Counted from the first letter of the stretch, positions 10,066 through 21,855 are shown. The stretch is DNA of 64,000 nucleotides from Oidiodendron maius Zn (GCA_000827325.1 KN832871.1:2666001-2730000); one strand, 5' to 3'. The notes: a model not told the origin generated them from the letters alone. A program made the numbers and translations.

Positions 10066-12583
10066 CTATTTCTTATCCGAAAACCGAGCCTTTAACTTCC
10101 CGAAGAAGCTGGTGCGCTTCTTCCTCTTCTCCTCGGCATCAGCGGTGCCGTTGCCCGTTGCGGGCTTGCTAGGCGCGGCGGAGGTCGTCTCAGTGGTAGT
10201 GGAAGTTGCGCCAGTGGCTGCCGCAGGAGCGGATTCAAGGGCGGGTTCAGGAGCAGCAGCAGCGGTAACTGCGTGATCTCCTGGAACGGTACCGGGAGAT
10301 ACTTCACGAGATTGAGCTGGCCTGGCTGGGGTGGGAGCGGCAAGGGTGGACGCGGTTGTGGTAGTTGGTGCGGGCTCGCCGGTCGAGGTCTCCAGCTTGA
10401 CCTCGGAGAGCAGTTCCTTCTCGACTTCTTTCTTCTCCAGCACGGCGTCCTCGTTAGCAGCGGCTTCAGGGCCTTCTCCCGATGCGGCGATGGATTCCTT
10501 GACTACCTCTGGCGTGTCCTTGGCGGCGGTCTCGGTAGCGGCAGGGGTAGTCTCGGCAGCCGTGTCAACGCTTGACTTGGCATTGATATCGCTGATGGAC
10601 TTTTGGACGGACTCTGGCAACTTCGATGTTATGGATTCGGGCAGCTTGTCAGCGGCTGCAGCGGCGTACGCCACGGCAGCACCTCCAACGGCAACAGCAG
10701 CACCTCCAACAGCAGCAGCAGCTTCTCCTGCAGTGATGCCCCCCTCTGACTTATCAGCACTCTCCTTCCCGCCAGTGCCTTCCGAGGTTGATGGCACTTC
10801 TGGAACTTCGCTGAGAAGTTCCTTCTCAACTTCCCCCTTCTCCTTGACCTCCTCGGGTACAGCGCTTGCTTCAGGACTGAAGCCTGCTTCTTCTTGGCTC
10901 TCCTTCACTACTTCAGGCACCTTGGAAGACTCGAGGGGAACAGCTCCCGCGAGTTGCGCCGTGGTGCTCTCAATACCGGTGGATTGGATCGTGGGGACTG
11001 CATCTTGAGCTGCTGCAGCTTCTGCAGGCGCAATGGGTAAGCTTGATTCAGGAATCATAGTGTTAGAGATGGGTGGTAGATCGAGGACCCCGGTGCCGTT
11101 CTCATCCCGCTCACTCTGAGGGGTGACGACCGGAGGGAGCACAGGCGCGTGCCCCAAGGCACCGCTATTCTCGTACGACTCTTTGTCGAGGCGGACAGCG
11201 GAATCGAGCGAGTTGGCTGTCACAGAGCTAGGATGCGGCAGCGCCTCTCCCGGTGCGACTTGCACTGGGTTGACGGCGCCAGCAAAAGCTGGTAGGGGAG
11301 CTACATTGAAGGTAGGCTCGGACTCACCCTTGGCTTGATCAGCGGCCACGAGCTCGGGATCGTCATGGACGCCCGACGTAACTGTGTGGGGAGTGAATGT
11401 GCTCGGATGGGGGACTTGCTCTCCTGGCGCAAGTGTAATGGGATTGACAGCGCCAGGTGCGCCTGGCAGAGGATTGACGGAGAAGGCGTTCTCCTCGGCG
11501 TCCTTCTCTACGGCAGCGGGGGTCTCAGGGAACCCGCCGGGCACGTCTGGTGCTCCGTTAGCGGCCATGACTCCTGTCGCTGCGGCAGCGGGCTTCACAA
11601 TCCGGTCGGTGGTTAGGACGTTGTTGAGGTTGCCGGAGGCGTCGTTCTCTTGCGGCGCTGTGTGGTCGGTAACCCAATTTCCGTCGACGACAAACTATAA
11701 GGAGGATTGGCAATCAGCTCGTGATCGGGGGAGGAAGGATGTTGGTATAAATGAAGAGGAGATTGTGGGAAACTGGGAGATGCGATGATATGACGGCGCG
11801 GGGTAGCAGAAGCTAGGCGATGCAGGCTAGTGCCGTGTAGTGATATGCACCCTGCAAGTTGGTTCTCTGGTTTTCCCTCCCAAAAAGCTTCACCGCTCCC
11901 CCGACCCAAGTGGGGGCAGCAACGAGTCGGGGGAGGGAACGTCGTGGAGCCCGCGTTGATCGAATGGAGAGGGAAGTGGCGTGCCTGCTTCCTGTATGCG
12001 ATTGCATGGCTGGGCCAGACAATGCAAGGTCAACGCAGGCGGCAGCCGGTAGCCACCACTTGGCGGGTTTTCGCATGTTGCAGGCAGAACACTTCGGACC
12101 TGGCAGGACTCGACATCGTAGACAGAAATGTGCAGGTCTGTGCATATATACAGTGGCCGCGGAGCTAGCCAGGCACGCATTGATCTCGTCACGCACCTTG
12201 TAGTAGATCTTCTCGTCCGCTCTTGGCAGCGTCACCTCCTTCGCGAAGTAGTCGCCCATCTTGACCAACTTCTCGCTCTTGGACCAGTCGTCAAAGGTGC
12301 CGGTGACATACACCTCGGAGGCGGGATGTTCCCTAGTTCACGAAATATCAGTGGGTGTTGGTGGGAGCTGTTGGGGTCTTAGATGAGGTTATCAGGAGGC
12401 GGTATGGGAGCAGTAGTAAAGCTCTTGGGGGACTACGACTACAGCTCCCCCAAGCTCTGGGGAGGCGCCTGAGAGGATGCAACTGCACGCCCGCGGACCA
12501 TGGATCCTGGTGCCGAGTTCCAATCGCCCATGTATACGAGAGGGAGGAGGGCCGGCGTACCACTTGAAGATGAAGGTCCCCAT
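10066..12583 (-). CDS. AMPK-type glycogen-binding (CBM48) domain protein, Crp1/Mdg1-like
   Basis: Exons are 12583-12561 (23 nt), 12332-12197 and 11694-10066; introns are 228 and 502 bp, long for this window. The protein is 595 residues. Residues 1-85 form an AMPK beta/CBM48-type domain: MGTFIFKWEHPASEVYVTGT, FDDWSKSEKL, EKIYYKFVVDGNWVTDHTAP, and GNLNNVL. The remainder is low in complexity and rich in Ala, Glu, Pro and Ser, with two related blocks sharing PLPx3GAVNPxxxAPGE and PHPS. An Ala/Gly-rich segment (AAAVGGAAVAVGGAAVAYAA) is followed by a basic C-terminus (SFFGKLKARFSDKK). This is the architecture of fungal proteins annotated as cruciform-DNA-binding Crp1 or Mdg1. Glycogen or glucan binding is inferred from the domain only. 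It is divergent from pkaR across a 2 kb region with heat-shock-element palindromes. Confidence 0.85.
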
Positions 12584-14547
12584 ATCGGCGGAAAGGGATG
12601 GAAAAGGTTTCGGGAGGAGAACAGCGTCGGAGTCGGATGGTCGGACGAAGAGAGGGGAGACAGGGAGAGAGACAGACAGTCGAATGGCACAGAGGACGAG
12701 GAGGAGGGCGAGGCAATGGGGGGGGGGCGGGAGGTCGTGTGTTCGACTTTTGGTGTTGTGGTGATGGTGTTGGAGCAGCAGGGCAGGCAGGTACCTGAGG
12801 ATGGCACCAGCGCCGTGGAATTAAGTAAGGGCTTAGTCAATCAAAGAGGACGCCGGTGCAGGGAAGGGCGGGCGCTGGAGCTGGCGCGGAGGGGGTTCTG
12901 TGCAAGTCGAAGAAGCAATGATGAATGAGGTGGGTGGAGGAGAGGGTCGGATATGGAAAATGGACGGTGGATGGCGGACAGTGGATGATGGAATGGAAAT
13001 AAGTAGGTCATAGGGAATGACAGCAGGCGTCCTGTATCTGGGAGGGCGGGTGACAGAGAAGCCCGAAGAGCTTTGGTGGCCAAGATTTTCGCTGGGGCAG
13101 CAGGGGAGGTACCCGACTGCGACTTGTCATTATTATGAGGGCACCTGCCGCTCCACAAGTCTCTCACCGGTACCGTGACATCACCCAGCCAGGGAGGAGC
13201 TCCAAGGCGTGCGAGAGGAGCCAGTTCGAGAACACGCCGGATGCTATGATCTTGCTGGCGGCCATGGGCCTGGGGAGCGGCCGCGTACGACCTCCACGCC
13301 GCCGGTGCAGGGCTGCTCATATTTGCCCTGTCCTCGCCTGGGGGGCACGAGGGGGGCTTCTGGAAGGGCTGTGGAGGGGCTTCTGGAAGGCGTCTCGCGA
13401 GCTTCTAGAAGGGTGGAATGGATGGGCTGAAGAGGTTGGTACCTTGCTTGGGGAAAGGGGGGGAGGGGGGATCGGGCCTGTTTACGATACGCTGGACAAT
13501 ATGAAATGCCGCCCTCGCCCTCCAGAGAGAGAGATAAGAGAGGTATAACGGTGTATCTTATATGTAGCATCTGAGATGGTGACCATAGAGGGGCAGAAGG
13601 ACAATAATTATCATCATCATCATCATCATCATCAAAATCATCTTGGGGCGGGGAAGGGGGCGACCAGAGCTGCATCCTTACTCAAGAATCCATGGTCATA
13701 GTAATGTGAACAGGACGAAGAAAGAATTCATAGGTCAGGCTAGGAGAAGCCGCCATCACATCACCGGCCGCCCTCTCACACCACCACAAACGCCAGCACC
13801 CAGCAATCAGCAACTCGTACCGGTAACCCCTAACTGACACTACCCAAAAAACGTCCCCCTCCACTCCTCTCCTCTCCTCCCCGCTCTCCCAGTGTCTCTC
13901 TATTCCGCCTCCTCAAACCACCACCACACATCTCAACTCCACCGAGACTACTTCCTCTTCTCTCGCCTCCCCCCTCTCACTCTCTGTCTTCCTCTCTCTC
14001 CTCCTCCAGCACTTTCTGAACTCTCACCACCACCACCTCCCCCCCTCCCTCCTTTCCCCTCTCACTTGATCCTCCCACACGGCACAGTCTCTCCCGCCTC
14101 GCCGTCGTCTGCTCCACCAAAGCTCCCTCTCCAATCCTTCTGGCGCACGACGAGACAGCAGCACTCAACCACCCTCGCCTACCATCGACGCGAGGGCCTC
14201 CATCATACCAGCTCCCACCACCACCACTCTTTGCCTCCTCGAATTCACGCTCTCCAATCTGATCTCTTCTTCGTGAGTTCTCGCGCGAGCTCCCTTCTGT
14301 GGGCATTGAACGCCCATCAGACAGACCCGGGTTCAAGCGACCACCGACTTCCCTCCACCGCAGACGCACCTCCATCGATCGCGAGGCCTGACTTCCTCTC
14401 CTGACCGACGCACGGCAGCGCGGCGCCCATCCTCCCCAGAGCTCCACGCTGCGAGTCGCGCGTGGAATCGGTCGCGTCCTTGCCTCGACCGCTTGCCCCT
14501 CCCCGCCACCACCGCCCCGCGAGAGCACAGCACCCCATCACCAAAAC
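12584..14547. other. Long divergent promoter region, CBM48 protein / pkaR
   Basis: This is 1.96 kb with no convincing gene. It contains a G-run near 12720-12729, TTCnnGAA palindromes (separate entry), a CAT trinucleotide run at about 13611-13635, and a long C/T-rich tract at 13850-14500 that probably includes the pkaR leader. ORFs here are compositional artefacts of purine/pyrimidine strand bias. Confidence 0.55.
13225..13410. promoter_or_regulatory. Cluster of heat-shock-element palindromes (TTCnnGAA)
   Basis: Four TTCnnGAA palindromes occur: TTCGAGAA at 13225-13232, TTCTGGAA at 13358-13365, TTCTGGAA at 13381-13388, and TTCTAGAA at 13403-13410. The last three are spaced 23 and 22 bp, about two helical turns, and AGGGG stress-element cores lie beside them. 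Inverted TTC/GAA units are the known Hsf1 binding pattern. The cluster is about 640-830 bp upstream of the CBM48-protein start and 1.1-1.3 kb upstream of the pkaR start, so the target gene is uncertain. Confidence 0.5.
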
Positions 14548-15803
14548 ATGTCAGGACATACCTTCCCCGGCCGATTGGGCGGCAAGGGCAATCCCTTTGG
14601 GGCCGCCAACAGCTCGCGAGATAGCGGGGGCTCGGGAGGCATCTCCAAGGTCCAGGAGGAGGACGAGAACGACGCCGTGGCCTCCCCCACCTCCCCGCAC
14701 TTCAATGGGGCCGGCTTTGGCAACGTGGGCACAGACGGGTCCTCAGATGGGCCTCCATCGTCGTTCAAGCCCGCCAGCAGCGAGGGCTTCCCCGCACACT
14801 ATGGGATGGGACGGCGCACGTCGGTGTCGGCAGAATCCCTCAATCCTACGGCGTCGGCCAACGACAACTGGACGCCGCCGTTCCACCCGAAGTCCGCTGA
14901 CCAGGAGGCCCGTCTGAAGAAGGCCATCTCAGCGAACTTCTTATTCAACCATCTAGATGATGAGCAGAGCACGCAGGTCCTGGGAGCATTGGTAGAGAAG
15001 CCGATTCCCGCAAAGGGCATCAAGGTGTGTACCGCAGGCTTCACCGGGGCCTCAATGGCCACAATTGCGCCGCATCATATCCGATAAAAGGTCTCCGATC
15101 ACTGACTCCTCTCTAGGTTATAGTCCAAGGCGACCAAGGTGACTTCTTCTACGTTGTCGAGAAAGGCACTTTTGATGTCTACGTCAACCCTTCGGGCACT
15201 CTGCAGCCAGGCCTAGACGGCCTCGGGGAGAAGGTGGCCACTATCGAGCCCGGCGGATCCTTTGGCGAGCTGGCGCTCATGTACAATGCCCCGCGAGCAG
15301 CCACCGTCGTGTCTGCGGAGGGCGGGTGCACGTTGTGGGCGCTGGACCGCATCACGTTCCGGCGGATCCTGATGGACTCGACCTTCCAGCGGCGCCGGCT
15401 CTACGAGAGCTTCCTCGAGGAGGTGCCTCTCCTCTCGATCCTCACACGCTACGAACGGTCCAAGATCGCCGACGCCCTGGAGACGCAGAAGTACCCCGCG
15501 GGCACGACGATCATCAAGGAGGGCGACGCCGGCGAGGCTTTCTACCTGCTGGAGAGTGGTGAGGCCGAGGCGTTCAAGGTAGGCACGGAGGGGGCTGTAA
15601 AGCAGTACAAGAAGGGCGACTATTTCGGTGAGCTCGCGCTGCTAAATGACGCGCCCCGGGCAGCCAGTGTGGTCAGCAGGACGGAGGCGAAAGTGGCCAA
15701 GCTTGGCAAGGATGGCTTCCAGCGGCTGCTAGGCCCCGTGGAGAGTATCATGCGGCGGACGAAGTACGAGGTGAGCGTGGACGCGGTGGTGATCCAAGAC
15801 TGA
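14548..15803 (+). CDS. pkaR: cAMP-dependent protein kinase regulatory subunit
   Basis: The protein binds and inhibits the PKA catalytic subunit until cAMP releases it. Exons are 14548-15024 and 15117-15803 (387 residues); the intron falls in phase 0 after AKGIK. An inhibitor site RRTS is at residues 89-92 with a phosphorylatable serine (type II-like). Two cyclic-nucleotide-binding domains follow, at about 135-255 and 257-385, each with a phosphate-binding cassette: FGELALMYNAPRAATV and FGELALLNDAPRAASV. The N-terminus (MSGHTFPGRLGG...) matches what I recall of other Pezizomycotina orthologues. I see no dimerisation/docking helix pair before the inhibitor site, either in this model or in the upstream C/T-rich leader. 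It shares its promoter region with the CBM48 protein. Confidence 0.95.
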
Positions 15804-16251
15804 GTCAACGGTAATCTAAATTGGCCGGGGAAGGGACAACAAGGGAAAGAAAGCAAGCCACGACGGAATCTGGGTCTGGTCTCGGGGGCGGTTCTTCGAG
15901 GGCGTTAGGGCTGGTTTTTCACGCTCATTCACGACATACAAAGTGGCTTTAGGGTTTGGGGTGATACCTTTATATTAAAGACCTCAATGAATTCAACTTC
16001 TAAGCTCCGATGTGTGCCGAGCAAGGTTTCGGAATAGTTGTAGTCCTCTGCAGTATAAAACAAAATGTAAACCGTATTCTTGAATCTGCTCCGACGACCA
16101 AATCACGTCCAGATCGTCTTCTATCCGCACAACCAGAACGCCATAATCGTGATTCTAATTCCCACTCCACCTCCATCACTGCAATCTCAACAACGTCCAA
16201 TCCTCTTTCGTCCTTCCCATCATCCTAAATCTAACCATTCCCATACCCCTC
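15804..16251. other. Intergenic region, pkaR / SPF27 3' ends
   Basis: This is the convergent 3' flanks of two genes. Two isolated TTAGGG hexamers occur (near 15905 and 15949) but do not form a telomeric array. Nothing else is seen. Confidence 0.5.
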
Positions 16252-16875
16252 CTACCCCAAAATCCCCTCCCTCCTGCCCCGCAAAACCTCCCTCCTCACC
16301 CCCTCAGCAGCGGCCTCTGTCTCAATCGTCCTCCCCACTCCTCTCCTCCACGCACTCCCCAGACCCTCAATCTCCCCCTTGACAGCCTGCTGGGCATTCC
16401 TTCTCTCGACCACGAGAGTATCTATCTCCCTCTTCGTCTCCTCCAACTCCTGCTCTAACGAGCGCAACACATCTTCGGTCTGCGAATTCGAGATCAGCCA
16501 CGCATTCTTGCCGAATCGTTCTAGTAGAGAGAGATCCCGCGACCGCAGTGTGAGATACGTGTGTGCGATTTGTGCCCGCTGGAGAGCCTCCTGCGTCGGA
16601 GTGGTGGAGGTGGTGGACGATTCGTAGCGTGTGAGATCGATGGCGGTGAGGGATGTGGATGAGCCGATGCGTTCCAGTTCGAGGGATATGGCGGGCGAGA
16701 AGGAGGGGGGTGTGATGGGGGGGAGAGAGGGGTGTGATGGATCTTGTGATGGGTCTGGGGAGGATGGGACTTGTAGTTCGGTGTCGATGAGGGCTTGGGC
16801 GGCGGAGCGTTGGGCGGAGGTGGGTTCGGGGTCAATGTAGGGAAGGGAGTCGTGGACAGCAGTGGTGAGTACCAT
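16252..16875 (-). CDS. Pre-mRNA-splicing factor SPF27 (BCAS2/Cwf7 family)
   Basis: SPF27 is a core helical subunit of the Prp19/NineTeen complex of the spliceosome. The single-exon gene encodes 207 residues from the ATG at 16875. The frame stays open to 16977, but the conserved start of the family is MVLTTAVHDSLPYIDPEPT. Signatures are the N-terminal DSLPYIDPEP, the central LTAIDLTRYES, and LLERFGKNAWLISNSQTEDV, then a C-terminal coiled coil (LEQELEETKREIDTLVVERR). The start is 261 bp from the upstream DUG1 start on the opposite strand, so the two probably share a promoter. Confidence 0.88.
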   Translation of the reverse strand: MVLTTAVHDSLPYIDPEPTSAQRSAAQALIDTELQVPSSPDPSQDPSHPSLPPITPPSFSPAISLELERIGSSTSLTAIDLTRYESSTTSTTPTQEALQRAQIAHTYLTLRSRDLSLLERFGKNAWLISNSQTEDVLRSLEQELEETKREIDTLVVERRNAQQAVKGEIEGLGSAWRRGVGRTIETEAAAEGVRREVLRGRREGILG

Positions 16876-17136
16876 CGTTTGTGGTATCGTTGGTGGGTTG
16901 AGGCGTGAGGATGGTGGTATTGAGATGAGAGATGGAGCTATATTGGTGTTTTCGTAAGGTGTAGGTGCATGGGGCATTCTGCCATTGAGGTTGACTTTTT
17001 CAAAGGCGGTGAAAAGACTCTGAGTTACTACTGTTTTTGGGATTCCAACTGCTGGAGCTCCCCGCTGCGGCTAACGTCGGTGGGGGATTGTAAAACAGTG
17101 GGATTGAGATCTCACACGACTTCTGGTCTTGAGAGC

Positions 17137-18778
17137 ATGTCCTTCTCGAGACCTCCCAAGCACCTCTTCTCCACCATCACCTCGCAATTCCACAGACAGT
17201 TCCTGCCACGACCACGCCTGCTCCCAATTCATCGCCCAACCTCCAGACCCTACCTCACAGATTCCATTCGCTCCCACCAAGCCCGCAAGATGGCCCCCCA
17301 ACTCGATGGCTACTTCAAGCAGGTTGACTCGATGTCCGGCCACTTCATCGAGCGCCTGCGCAAGGCCGTTGCCATTCCATCCGTCTCGGCCGATGAGGCG
17401 CGTCGGCCAGACGTCGTGCGCATGGGCGAGTTCCTCGCCCAGGAGCTCAAGGCGCTGGGTGCACACGTCGAGGCGAGACTGCTGGGCAAGCAACCAGGAC
17501 TGGAGCACCTAGAACTCCCTCCTGTCATCGTCGCCCGCTATGGCAACGATAAGAACAAGCGGACCATCCTGGTGTACGGACACTACGACGTCCAGCCGGC
17601 CGGCAAAGAGGACGGGTGGGCGACGGAACCCTTCGAGCTCACCATCGACGACAAGGGACGCATGTTTGGCAGAGGCAGCACGGACGATAAAGGCCCCGTC
17701 CTGGGTTGGCTGAACGCCATCGAGGCGCACCAGAAGGCCGGCATCGATTTCCCGGTCAACCTGCTTATGTGCTTCGAGGGCATGGAGGAGAACGGTAGCG
17801 AGGGGCTTGACGACTTCATTAACGCCGAGGCCAAGAAGTTCTTCGCCGACACAGACGCCGTCTGCATCTCCGACAACTACTGGCTGGGGACCGAGAAGCC
17901 ATGCCTGACCTACGGCCTGCGGGGCGTCAGCTACTACAGTGTCGAGGTCTCAGGCCCCGGCGCCGACCTTCACAGTGGCGTCTTTGGCGGTACCGCCCAG
18001 GAGCCCATGACGGACCTGGTGCGCATCCTGGGCGGCCTGGTCGATACCCACGGCAAGATCCAGATCGCGGGGCTCGATGCCCTGGTTGCGCCCCTGACTG
18101 CCGACGAGAAGGATCTTTATACTAACATCGCCTTCACCATGGACAATCTGCACGAGTCCCTCGGCAGCCAGACTACCATCTTCCCGGACAAGGAACGCAC
18201 TCTCATGGCCCGTTGGCGCTACCCCTCACTCTCCGTGCACGGCATCGAGGGTGCCTTCTCCCAACCGGGCGCCAAGACTGTCATCCCCGCCAAAGTCATT
18301 GGAAAGTTCTCCATCCGCACCGTGCCGGACATGCAGCCCGAGGATGTCGACCGCCTGGTCTTCAAGCATGTCAACGACCACTTCAAGACTCTTGGTAGCA
18401 AGAATACCATGAAAGTGTCCCTATTACACGCTGGCAAGTGGTGGGTCGCGAGTCCCAACCACTGGAACTTCTCAGCGGCGTCGAAGGCTACCGAGAGGGT
18501 GTGGGGCGTGAAGCCTGACCTGACGAGGGAGGGCGGAAGGTATGTTTTTCCTTCCCTAAGTGACCCGTAAATGCCATAGGAAACTGACTGTTAATAGTAT
18601 TCCCGTGACCTTAACCTTTGAGCAAGCAACTGGTAAGAACGTGCTTCTCCTGCCCATGGGCAGCTCGACCGATGGAGCACACTCCATCAATGAGAAGTTA
18701 GATAAAAAGAACTACATCGAGGGCATCAAGCTACTCGGCGCGTATCTGCACTACGTGGCCGAAGAGCCCTTGAACTAG
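17137..18778 (+). CDS. DUG1: Cys-Gly metallodipeptidase DUG1 (M20 family)
   Basis: Dug1 cleaves Cys-Gly and other dipeptides and works in glutathione degradation. Exons are 17137-18539 and 18598-18778; the intron (GTATGT...TTAATAG) is in phase 2. The M20 di-zinc ligands are visible: H in [12 protein letters not shown] in [13 protein letters not shown], the EE pair in [14 protein letters not shown] in CISDNYW, and H in [13 protein letters not shown]. Two starts are plausible. ATG 17290 (MAPQLDGYF) has a strong context and gives 476 residues, the normal family length. ATG 17137 adds 51 residues rich in Arg, Ser and Pro with one acidic residue, which looks like a mitochondrial presequence. I use the longer start for the feature bounds without claiming it is the main one. 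It is head-to-head with SPF27. Confidence 0.95.
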
Positions 18779-19020
18779 ATTATATAGATAGAAAAAAAGT
18801 TAAAAATTAGTCAGGATGAAAAATCTGTCATTTGCTCTCTATTTTGTGTGTGACTGCATGTAGTTGCTACCTTTAAATTCTTGTTTCCCTTACCTTGACA
18901 CGTATCATGACTTCGACTCCCAAGCACCTTATTGTGAACACTCTTTTGCTTTAATGAATTTCTGATGCTCTCCTCCCACCCCATACGCCTATTATATCAC
19001 CCTCCGTGATACATATCAGT

Positions 19021-21736
19021 CTATGAGGTCCGCTTGAAGAAGTATACATAAGCAAACTTCTTCATTTCCTCTACGTCGACGGCGCGGACCACCTTCTCGT
19101 CATTGTATAACACCCATTCCGTGGTCCCTTCGTCTGGGATTTCTTTCCGGACGAAGGCGACGTAGTGCCTGCACACAAGAAGTCAGATTATTGATCTAGA
19201 GATACCTATGTGGAAGAGTGATAAGGACAGAGCGAGATTGGGGAGAGAATTTACCCTGTATGAACACTAGTTCCCTTGTGGCAGATGATAGAATTGAGCT
19301 GGAATTCTGCTGGCAGATCGGCCTTTCCTGGCGATTCTCGAGGTGCCGCAGTGGCATCGCTTGCTGGAACCTCGTCTCCAAAATCACCCTGCGCATCAGG
19401 ATGATTGAAGAGCCACTCTACAGCACGCTCCATATCCCCGCCTGTCTCCTTCAGGGCCTGGCGAGCCTGTGGAGGACCGAACCCCATAGCGCCGAGCATC
19501 TCGATCTTCTCTGGGTCCGCCGTGTCTGCTGCTCCTCCTGACCCGCCACTGAGATCCAGAGGCGCGTCCATGTCGGGATCCTCCATGTGCTGGAAGAGCC
19601 ACTCCATGGCTGCGTTGGCGTCTAAGTTTCCGGTGGCATGCAGGGCTTTCTCACAGCGGTTACGAGGGAAGCCCATGCCTTCGAGTTGCTGAACTGCAGC
19701 ATCGTTGGCTACGAATGATGGTTTATTCTCTGTGGCATCTTTAGGAAGAAGTTCCTCTGATGGTTGAGGGCCAGCGGATTTATAGTCATTGAGTAAGAAG
19801 GGCTCATCCCCAACAACGACTGCCACGTTGACCTTAGTAGGGACCCAGTTGATGAGGACGAATCGATTCGCATTGACAGCCAGGACTTCAGGAAAGGTCT
19901 TGAAGAGCGAACGCTTCGAGAACCCGTCTTTGCTACCGCAGGCCGAGCATGCGAGTTCAACGACCTCCGCGGCCGTAAAACTATCCAGGCACTGTTTCAA
20001 TGTTACAGGCTCATACTCATCCGGCTCGCCTTCCTTACCTTCACCCTCTTTTCGAGGGATCTTTCTCAGTGGTACCGGTATAGATATGTTATCCTGTTCC
20101 TCGCTGCTATACCGGACCCTCTTACAGTTCAGACATTGCAGCCGCTGTTCCATGACAAATCGGAAGGCCTGGGTAGGGTCTTGTAGAGGACCTTTATGCT
20201 GCGAGCGCGTGATAAGCTTGAAGAGGTGCTGAAGAAACTCGAAGGCGTCTTGTTGTCGCATTGTCGAGAATTCCTCGTGGCCCCTGCCAACTAAGTGCTT
20301 GAACATTGCAGGTGCAAGTCCTTTCTGATATTGGATATCTGTTGCCTTTGAAGAAGTGACATCCAGATCAGGATGAGAATATTGACCAGAGAGCAATCCA
20401 TCGGCTATCTTTCGCAGCTGGGTCTCGAGATCTTTGGCTGGCTCATCCACGTGTGGCAGCTCTAACATTGGTAGGTAATACCGTTTCTGCCACTGAGGCA
20501 AAGCAAAGAGGCACTGAAGAGTGCTAGCAAGGTAACAACTATTGCCGATGTTCTTCAAGCCCGTGAAGCCTTTGCCAAACAATTTCTTCAACTCATGTCC
20601 GTCATCATCAGTCATAGAGAACTCCCATCGCAAGTTTTCGTCCACTTGCATCTCCATTAAGCTCTTCTCGGTCTTCTGGCGCTCGGCAAGCATAATTCCC
20701 CAGTGGGCAAGGTGGGTTCCGAGGTCTTCGTCTATCCGTTCCTCATTACATTCATAGCAATATATGTCTGCCGTACCATCCGACGTAATAGATCCAAGCT
20801 TAACTGCCACAGCATGACCAGTCTGGTTTTTGTGCTCCAGAGCATGCGAGTTGCCCCGAAGCCCTCCGAACTGAGCACGGCCACAGCCGAGATTCCCACA
20901 TTGGAGGCAAAGCCAGAGGTTCTCCTGCAGGTCACATAGTGAGCAGTGGCCAAGGTCTTGAGACTCAATCTTCTTAGGAGCTTCCTGGTGTAGGGTGAGG
21001 ATGTGCTCGCAGGTCGTGAATTCCTGCTCCCATGCCTTAACCTCTTCTTGCCGAGAGAAGGTGTTTGCCTTCATGATCCCGTCCACAACTGCTGCGATTT
21101 TCCCGGTGCTCTTATCAACGTTTTCGACGTTGCACTCGTAACACCGAACAGTTGTATGATAGTCGTATCGGTCTGCCTCAGTTTCTGCTGCAATTTCTAT
21201 CTTCGAAATCTTCTGAGGAGGTTCATCGCGGACTGTAACCTTTCTTGTCCTTCTAATATTCAGGGCCAAGGGATGGTGCTTAGTAGCTTGGTGGAGCTGG
21301 GAATGCTGATTATCACCCGTGCATCCGCCGTTGAAGCAGTAGAGACAAACATCGAGACCAGTCGGGTCATCCTAGGAGTAATCATTAATATCAAAGCTAT
21401 GAGGTTTGTGGGAATTGTTCTATTAGAACGAGACGTTGCTCACTATAGAATCGAAGCATTGTGTGCAATCTTCTCGGTATACTGCATCGTTCGGTCCCGG
21501 GGGTCTCAACGCTACTCTCTACGTTAGCATGTACGCATATCAGTGGTGAAACGGTCTCAAAATGGTATATCTCTGAGAGGATGATTCTGCAAAGCAAATG
21601 GAGCTACAACAGGCGCGGCTGTGTTTGACTGGTAAGCTTGAGAGGTGACCGCTCTGGAGATGCTCAAGGGGTGCTAGGTTGGTAAAATTGGGACTTCAGT
21701 AGGCTTACCTGCTGCATCGATATGCTTGCAAGACAT
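19021..21736 (-). CDS. UBP14: Ubiquitin carboxyl-terminal hydrolase UBP14 (USP5/isopeptidase T)
   Basis: This enzyme disassembles unanchored polyubiquitin chains. Exons are 21736-21709 (28 nt), 21511-21444, 21371-19255 and 19168-19021 (786 residues). Rebuilding the small 5' exons gives MSCKHIDAAALRPPGPNDAV, then YREDCTQCFDSI joined to DDPTGLDVCLYCFNGGCTGD, the cryptic N-terminal zinc finger. The ZnF-UBP domain follows (CSLCDLQENLWLCLQCGNLG). The catalytic Cys is in NIGNSCYLASTLQCLF (near residue 275) and the His in VHTGHYVAF in the last exon. Two UBA domains lie between them, at about 590-630 (GMGFPRNRCEKAL) and 660-700 (AMGFGPPQARQAL). All USP5 parts are present. The gene is head-to-head with ISU1. 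Confidence 0.96.
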
Positions 21737-21855
21737 TTTGTATAGTTTCGAGGAAGCGTTGGATCTTATTATGTGGTTTCCGAGCTGTTGTGCGTGAACG
21801 AGGGGCTGTTTCGTCTTGGTGGGAGAATCGCGATTCCGGCCCGACTATTAATCCG

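Noticed and set aside
12439-14404. Several overlapping ORFs on both strands between the CBM48 protein and pkaR
   Set aside because: They overlap one another in several frames and are dominated by Arg/Gly or Ser/Pro runs caused by purine/pyrimidine bias.
15905-15955. Two TTAGGG hexamers in the pkaR 3' flank
   Set aside because: Single, non-tandem copies; expected by chance.
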